64,000 bases of DNA from Methylophaga marina. GTDB lineage: Bacteria > Pseudomonadota > Gammaproteobacteria > Nitrosococcales > Methylophagaceae. Of the stretch, positions 59,962 through 64,000 are shown in pieces; positions within the stretch are counted from its first letter, which is position 1, and the number at the start of each line of letters is the position of its first letter. Under the pieces are notes generated by a model that did no database searches, was not told the origin of the DNA, and saw nothing but the letters and a program-made list of their open reading frames with translations. Both the position numbers and the translations under genes were made by a program. The stretch is taken from positions 2,719,001-2,783,000 of the forward strand of contig NZ_AP027741.1 in assembly GCF_030296755.1 (NCBI RefSeq), in the 5' to 3' direction.

Positions 59962-62136
59962 TTATTTGATAAATAACATCTCGCGATATTTAGGCAGTGG
60001 CCATAAGTCGTCAGCCACTTCACCTTCAAGCGTATCAACATGTAAACGCACTTTATCCATCAACTGACGGATATCATTTGCACAGAAGTTCATATGTGCT
60101 TCAATTGAATCAAAGTCATGCTTATTTAAAGCCGCTTCAAGTTCGCTGACCGTGGCCAACATAGCATTGGTTTCCTGAGCAATCAGACTCACCACGGAAT
60201 TATTCATTTCTATTCCCATGTCCGCCATACTGGTATGGGTGACGGACAGTTCTGTCAGATACTGCGATGCGGATGGGTAAATCAGCGTTTTTGCCATCTC
60301 AACTACGAGCTTGGCTTCCACTTCAATAGAAAGAATATATTGCTCGGCGTATACCTCAAAGCGGCTTTCCAGTTCGACAGGTGTGAATACACCAGTGCGA
60401 GAGAATAACTCACGGATAGCCTCATCACGAAGGTAAGGCAGAGCATCAGCAGAAGTCGGTAAGTTTTTCAGACCACGCACGTCTACCGCCGCTTTGTGCC
60501 ATTCTTCAGAATAGCCATCGCCACCGAAAACAACATTACCGTGTTGTTCCATTAACTCTTTCAGAACGGCCAGTACTGCAGTGGTTTGATCTTTGCCGCT
60601 ATCTAATTCAGCTTTTAACTTCTCAGCAGTCCAGTCAAGCGAGTCAGCCAGAATTGTATTCATGGCCACTAAGGGGCCAGATACCGATTGGGATGAACCC
60701 ACAGCACGGAACTCAAAGCGATTACCGGTGAAAGCAAAAGGGGATGTACGGTTACGATCACCTGGATCACGTTCAAATTTTAGAATTTGTGACAGGCCCA
60801 GATCCATCTCGCCACCTTTTTTCGAGGTCGCAATATCACCCGCTTTAATGTCATGGAATACTTTTTCTAACTGGTCACCAAGATAAACCGATAAAATCGC
60901 TGGAGGCGCTTCATTCGCACCCAAACGATGATCGTTTGAGGCAGAAGCAATCACTGCACGAAGCAAGGGGCCGTATTTGTGTACACCACGAATAACTGCG
61001 CCACAGAATAATAAGAAATTCAGATTATCATGCGGTGTTTTACCTGGATCTAATAAATTACCTTGTGTGGCATTGCTGACCGACCAGTTAACGTGTTTAC
61101 CTGAGCCATTAACACCAGCAAAAGGTTTTTCATGTAGCAGACACATGAAGCCATGTTTTTTTGCTGTGGCTTTCATCAAGGTCATCATTAATTGTTGATG
61201 GTCTGCAGCAATATTGGCTGACTCAAAATAAGGGGCTATCTCAAATTGACCGGGAGCGACTTCGTTATGGTGGGTTTTAGCAGGAATACCTAAGCGGTAT
61301 AACTGGTCTTCGAAGTCTTGCATAAAGACCTGGACACGTTCCGGGATAGCACCGAAGTAATGGTCATCAAACTGTTGGCCTTTAGCTGGTGCAGCGCCAA
61401 ATAATGTTCGACCAGCTAAAAGCAGGTCAGGACGTGCTAGAGCAAAATTACTATCGACCAGGAAATATTCTTGCTCAGCGCCACAGCTTGAGTTAAGCGG
61501 CGCAATCTCGGTTTCACCCATTAAAGCCAGCACTTTCCTGGCCGCACGATCCATGGCTGAGATGGACCGTAGTAATGGGATTTTCTTATCAAGTGCTTCA
61601 CCGGTCCATGACATGAAAACACTTGGGATCATCAACGTAGAGCCGTTTTCTGTGTGCATAATGAACGCAGGGCTGGTTGGATCCCAAGCAGTATAGCCTC
61701 GAGCCGCATTGGTCATGCGTAAGCTACCGTTAGGGAAAGACGAACCATCAGGCTCGCCCTTAATCAATAAGCTGCCAGAAAATTCTGTAATCGCATTGCC
61801 TTCAGCATTGGTCACAATAAAACCATCGTGTTTTTCTGCGGTGATATTGGTCATCGGGTAGAAAATATGAGAGAAAAACTTCACACCTTTAGACAAGGCC
61901 CAGTTTTTCATGGCTGCAGCCACAACATCGGCAACGGCTGGATCTAATGGGGCACCTGTTTGAACAGTCTGTTTAAAGGCTTTGAAGGCAGACTTATTTA
62001 ATGCTTCCTCCATTTTTGCCAGATTGAAAACATCTGTCGCCCAGATTTTATCTATCGGTTCAGATTTGTGAACAGTTGTTTTTTGACGGTTTGTAATGTT
62101 TGAAATCGCTTGCAGGCGAGATTCATTTCCACTCAT
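59962..62136 (-). CDS. glnN: Type III glutamine synthetase
   Basis: The 724-residue enzyme ligates ammonia to glutamate with ATP. It belongs to the GSIII class, larger than GSI (about 470 residues). Motifs are GAEQEYFLVD near 220, the EVAPGQFEIAPYFE ligand region near 295, NGSGKHVNWS near 345, the NDHRLGANEAPPA loop near 400 and FEFRAVGSSQS near 475. The C-terminal extension is helical. GSIII is not regulated by the adenylylation used for GSI. No second GS gene or ammonium transporter is adjacent, so whether this is the main or an auxiliary enzyme is unknown. The upstream region carries an inverted repeat (62196-62219). Confidence 0.93.
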   Translation of the reverse strand: MSGNESRLQAISNITNRQKTTVHKSEPIDKIWATDVFNLAKMEEALNKSAFKAFKQTVQTGAPLDPAVADVVAAAMKNWALSKGVKFFSHIFYPMTNITAEKHDGFIVTNAEGNAITEFSGSLLIKGEPDGSSFPNGSLRMTNAARGYTAWDPTSPAFIMHTENGSTLMIPSVFMSWTGEALDKKIPLLRSISAMDRAARKVLALMGETEIAPLNSSCGAEQEYFLVDSNFALARPDLLLAGRTLFGAAPAKGQQFDDHYFGAIPERVQVFMQDFEDQLYRLGIPAKTHHNEVAPGQFEIAPYFESANIAADHQQLMMTLMKATAKKHGFMCLLHEKPFAGVNGSGKHVNWSVSNATQGNLLDPGKTPHDNLNFLLFCGAVIRGVHKYGPLLRAVIASASNDHRLGANEAPPAILSVYLGDQLEKVFHDIKAGDIATSKKGGEMDLGLSQILKFERDPGDRNRTSPFAFTGNRFEFRAVGSSQSVSGPLVAMNTILADSLDWTAEKLKAELDSGKDQTTAVLAVLKELMEQHGNVVFGGDGYSEEWHKAAVDVRGLKNLPTSADALPYLRDEAIRELFSRTGVFTPVELESRFEVYAEQYILSIEVEAKLVVEMAKTLIYPSASQYLTELSVTHTSMADMGIEMNNSVVSLIAQETNAMLATVSELEAALNKHDFDSIEAHMNFCANDIRQLMDKVRLHVDTLEGEVADDLWPLPKYREMLFIK

Positions 62137-62195
62137 TTTCTATCCCTTAATCGCTGATGATTAATTGTTAATGTGATAAACGCAGTCGCTTTTTG

Positions 62196-62219
62196 GCGCA
62201 TCAATTTTATTGATTGCGC
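62196..62219. promoter_or_regulatory. Imperfect inverted repeat upstream of glnN
   Basis: GCGCATCAA and TTGATTGCGC flank a 5-nt spacer; the right arm has one extra base. It is 59-83 bases before the glnN start, a plausible operator position. It does not match the NtrC consensus, so I cannot name a regulator. Confidence 0.3.
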
Positions 62220-62348
62220 ATGTAATAGTGCTGTCGTTAGCACGGTTGTATCCCGACGCGAGCATCCCATCGTCTTTGTTTATGTAACACTAAAATAGAA
62301 AATAACCATATCAACATATTGATTATCAATATAAAGATCATCAGTGAT

Positions 62349-62588
62349 ATGAACGGCACGACATTTAGCGGAAAGGTTTTCAAGCGTGGTCGATATGAGT
62401 CTTTATTGAACTATTTAATGTGTGACAGCTATCAATATAGAGCAAATAATTTCAGTTATGAAGACCTATTTTTGTCACATAAATCGTGTATGGCAGAAAG
62501 AGATGTTTTCGTTTTTTTCAAACAAATGTTAAAGAAATACATGTTGTTGTCGATGCAAAACATAATGGACGCTAATGAGGCATGGTAG
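62349..62588 (+). CDS. Hypothetical 79-residue protein
   Basis: A short frame starts at the ATG at 62349, after an in-frame TTG at 62319. The product is basic and aromatic (KRGRYESLLNYLM, FFKQMLKKYMLL) with no recognised domain. There is no signal peptide. Its end overlaps an earlier in-frame ATG (62575) of the next gene, but the preferred start of that gene is 10 bases after its stop. Codon use looks plausible but I have no homologue in mind. Confidence 0.35.
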   Translation: MNGTTFSGKVFKRGRYESLLNYLMCDSYQYRANNFSYEDLFLSHKSCMAERDVFVFFKQMLKKYMLLSMQNIMDANEAW

Positions 62589-62598
62589 GGAGTCATAT

Positions 62599-62955
62599 AT
62601 GAATATTGATCTGTCATCTGTTCGAAGCAATGGGACGACTAAACACGCTGCCTCAACAGGCTCATCTCTGGACGCGCGTATAGCGGCTTTAAAGAAAAAG
62701 ATGGTGGACTTGTTTAATGAGCTCAAAGCATTGTTGAAAAATCCTGGTGAAGATTCCGAAAAGCAAGCAGAAGCCATACAACAACAAATTCAATTACTTC
62801 AGCTTCAAATTCAACAGCTGGAAGCCTTGAAAAAACAACAAGAAAAAGCAGCAGAAAAAGATCAAGCCATTGCTACGCCATCCAACACCACGGTCAATTC
62901 GTCAGAAGCTACATCGGACACCAAAGTTGGCACTACGATAGACAGTTATAGCTGA
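62599..62955 (+). CDS. FlxA-like coiled-coil protein
   Basis: The 118-residue protein has a short N-terminal Ser/Thr-rich part, then a long amphipathic coiled coil (about 28-85) rich in Gln, Leu and Lys (QLLQLQIQQLEALKKQQEK). A disordered Ser/Thr tail completes the match to the FlxA-like family (PF14282). FlxA is linked to the flagellar regulon in E. coli, but its function is unknown. I prefer the ATG at 62599, which has an AGGGAG ribosome site 6-7 bases upstream, over an in-frame ATG at 62575. Its stop overlaps the LysE stop region by 10 bases on the other strand. Confidence 0.7.
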   Translation: MNIDLSSVRSNGTTKHAASTGSSLDARIAALKKKMVDLFNELKALLKNPGEDSEKQAEAIQQQIQLLQLQIQQLEALKKQQEKAAEKDQAIATPSNTTVNSSEATSDTKVGTTIDSYS

Positions 62956-63574
62956 TAAAACAGTAATCGAGCCGCTAATAAGGTAAAGATAAGGGCGGTG
63001 AGTGACTGCAAGATGCGCTGAGCTCGACTGGAAGCAATTAACCACCTACCCATACTGGCTGCAGTCAATGCCATAACGCTGAATATCATCAATGCAGTCA
63101 GCATAAATATCAGCCCTAAATAGACAATTTGCCACGATACAGATACGCCTGATGTATCAATAAATTGTGGTAAAAATGCCAGGAAAAAAGCGCTACTTTA
63201 GGATTGCTGACATTCATTAAGAATCCGATTCTAAGCAAGCTGAGTGAAGTGTCTAATCTCTTTGTATCAGTCAAAGCTGTTATTACTGGTGTCCTGAATG
63301 CACGCCATGCTAGATAGAGCAAATAGCCAGCCCCAATGATTTTTAGCCATACAAATGTCATGGGTGAAGTGATTAACCAGGTAGCCAGGCCAAACACTAC
63401 CGCCGCAATGTGAATAATCAAACCGCTGCATAAGCCCAGCGTGATGATGAGCCCAGTTCTGGCCCCGTATAATGCTGATTGTGAGATGACATAAAGATTA
63501 TCCGGCCCAGGTGCAAGGGCCAGTACTATCGATGTCACTATAAACATCATCAAATTATCACTCATCAGCGTCAT
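62946..63574 (-). CDS. LysE/RhtB-family amino-acid exporter, frame broken by 1-nt deletion
   Basis: Repaired length is 209 residues with six membrane helices. Signatures are ALAPGPDNLYVISQSALYGARTG (about 19-41), the RAFR region near 90, and NPKVALFFLAFLPQF (about 125-140). The open frame derails after KVALFS. One extra A in the six-A run at 63184-63189 restores the rest, ending at a stop at 62946-62948. By family it exports basic or neutral amino acids or homoserine lactones; the substrate is not predictable. It starts 2 bases after the DUF4336 stop, so the two are co-transcribed. Confidence 0.9.
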
Positions 63575-63576
63575 GA

Positions 63577-64000
63577 TTACTTAGTACTGGAACTCAGATT
63601 TAACCAGCTAAATGAGGATTTTAAAAATGTCACTGCTTGCTCCTCAATCACTTCACCATGGGCCATGACAATTTTTTCTGGCTGCCAGTCAATAATTTGC
63701 TGCAGATGCTGGCGGGCAATTGGCTTCTTAAACGTTAATCGCCAGTCAATCGGCATCTTGCCGTTAGGGGCTAAAACATCGGCGATTTTAGCGAGCAAGC
63801 GCTTGATAGGAGTGAAAGAGTGTGCCTGAAAGTTCTCAATTAAATCGGTCACAATGAGTGTTCTGCTGCTGCGATGAAAAAACACACACTCCTGCATCAC
63901 CTTTGAGCCTGTAAATAAGAGCTGTGATATGTCATCACGCCATGGTGGAACCCAATCAGCAGTAAGTACACCATTGAAGTGAATATCCGGGCGTTTCTGG
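63577..64000 (-). CDS. DUF4336 metallo-beta-lactamase-fold protein, 5' end beyond the window
   Basis: The frame stays open to base 64000 on the minus strand, so the start is outside. The part seen has HFNGVLTADWVPPWRDD, LLFTGSKVMQECVFFHR and SRTLIVTDLIENFQ. It ends with WQPEKIVMAHGEVI. These match the C-terminal two thirds of the DUF4336 family, which has a metallo-beta-lactamase-like fold; the last His could be a metal ligand. An internal GTG/ATG near 63900 is not the likely start. The function is unknown. Confidence 0.75.
   Translation of the reverse strand, partial: QKRPDIHFNGVLTADWVPPWRDDISQLLFTGSKVMQECVFFHRSSRTLIVTDLIENFQAHSFTPIKRLLAKIADVLAPNGKMPIDWRLTFKKPIARQHLQQIIDWQPEKIVMAHGEVIEEQAVTFLKSSFSWLNLSSSTK

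Noticed and set aside
1..64000. CRISPR arrays, tRNA/rRNA genes, prophage or insertion sequences
   Set aside because: I saw no regularly spaced repeats, no cloverleaf-like sequence in the intergenic gaps, and no transposase, integrase or phage proteins among the open frames. A tRNA scan would settle the small gaps.

Overview
This is a gammaproteobacterial chromosome segment with GC content, by eye, in the mid 40s. It looks like a marine methylotroph of the Methylophaga/Piscirickettsiaceae type. The pointers are a formylmethanofuran dehydrogenase subunit A homologue (fhcA-like), a secreted pseudoazurin, a PQQ-dependent sugar dehydrogenase and a Type III glutamine synthetase, set among ordinary gammaproteobacterial housekeeping genes (metG, purL, pepN, dcd, mrp). 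The genus is an inference. I saw no rRNA, tRNA, CRISPR array, prophage or insertion sequence.

Layout. 0-4 kb: tail of a DUF3526 ABC permease, a CobW/COG0523 GTPase and a solitary FhcA-like amidohydrolase. 4-8 kb: a TonB-receptor/FecR/FecI iron-uptake unit with a likely Fur box. 8-11.6 kb: PQQ sugar dehydrogenase, SelO and a YdjM-like membrane hydrolase. 11.7-15.7 kb: a TPR/2-oxoglutarate oxygenase, a PglL-type O-oligosaccharyltransferase and a type IV pilin, a possible pilin-modification cassette. 15.7-21.7 kb: metG, then a TPR protein with a three-subunit type-B succinate:quinone oxidoreductase. 21.7-24.2 kb: RimB-like protease, RimK and an AstE-like deacylase. 24.3-31.7 kb: polyamine synthesis by the carboxyspermidine route (speA, carboxynorspermidine dehydrogenase, nspC, speB), followed by an NTF2-like protein, a GNAT and a nitrilase-family hydrolase. 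31.7-38.2 kb: mrp, dcd, a WD40 lipoprotein, a NIF3-like protein, pepN, a HIT protein and a DUF2835 protein. 38.2-43.2 kb: a small phosphate-binding-like protein, an outer-membrane porin-like protein, a large PAS-GGDEF-EAL receptor and an RDD protein. 43.3-57 kb: purL, a chemoreceptor, a 7TMR-DISM diguanylate cyclase, pseudoazurin, an MscS channel, a class A beta-lactamase and a second PAS-GGDEF-EAL protein. 57-64 kb: LysR/SDR pair, SMR transporter, VF530, a tautomerase-like protein, glnN, a FlxA-like protein, a LysE exporter and a DUF4336 protein cut by the window edge.

Reading-frame quality matters most for using this annotation. Fifteen genes, including purL, metG and mrp, are broken by single-base indels, sixteen in total. 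Fifteen of them are repaired by adding one base to a short homopolymer; the TonB receptor needs one base removed. In every case the repaired length is a whole number of codons and the new frame restores the family's expected sequence. The simplest reading is systematic homopolymer undercalling in the source sequence, not sixteen pseudogene mutations. Coordinates given here span the repaired genes, typed as CDS, with each break stated.

The most interesting biology is the hydroxylase/O-glycosyltransferase/pilin cassette, the CobW-FhcA pair lacking the other Fhc subunits, the binding-protein/porin/c-di-GMP receptor operon, and the three extra genes attached to the polyamine cluster.
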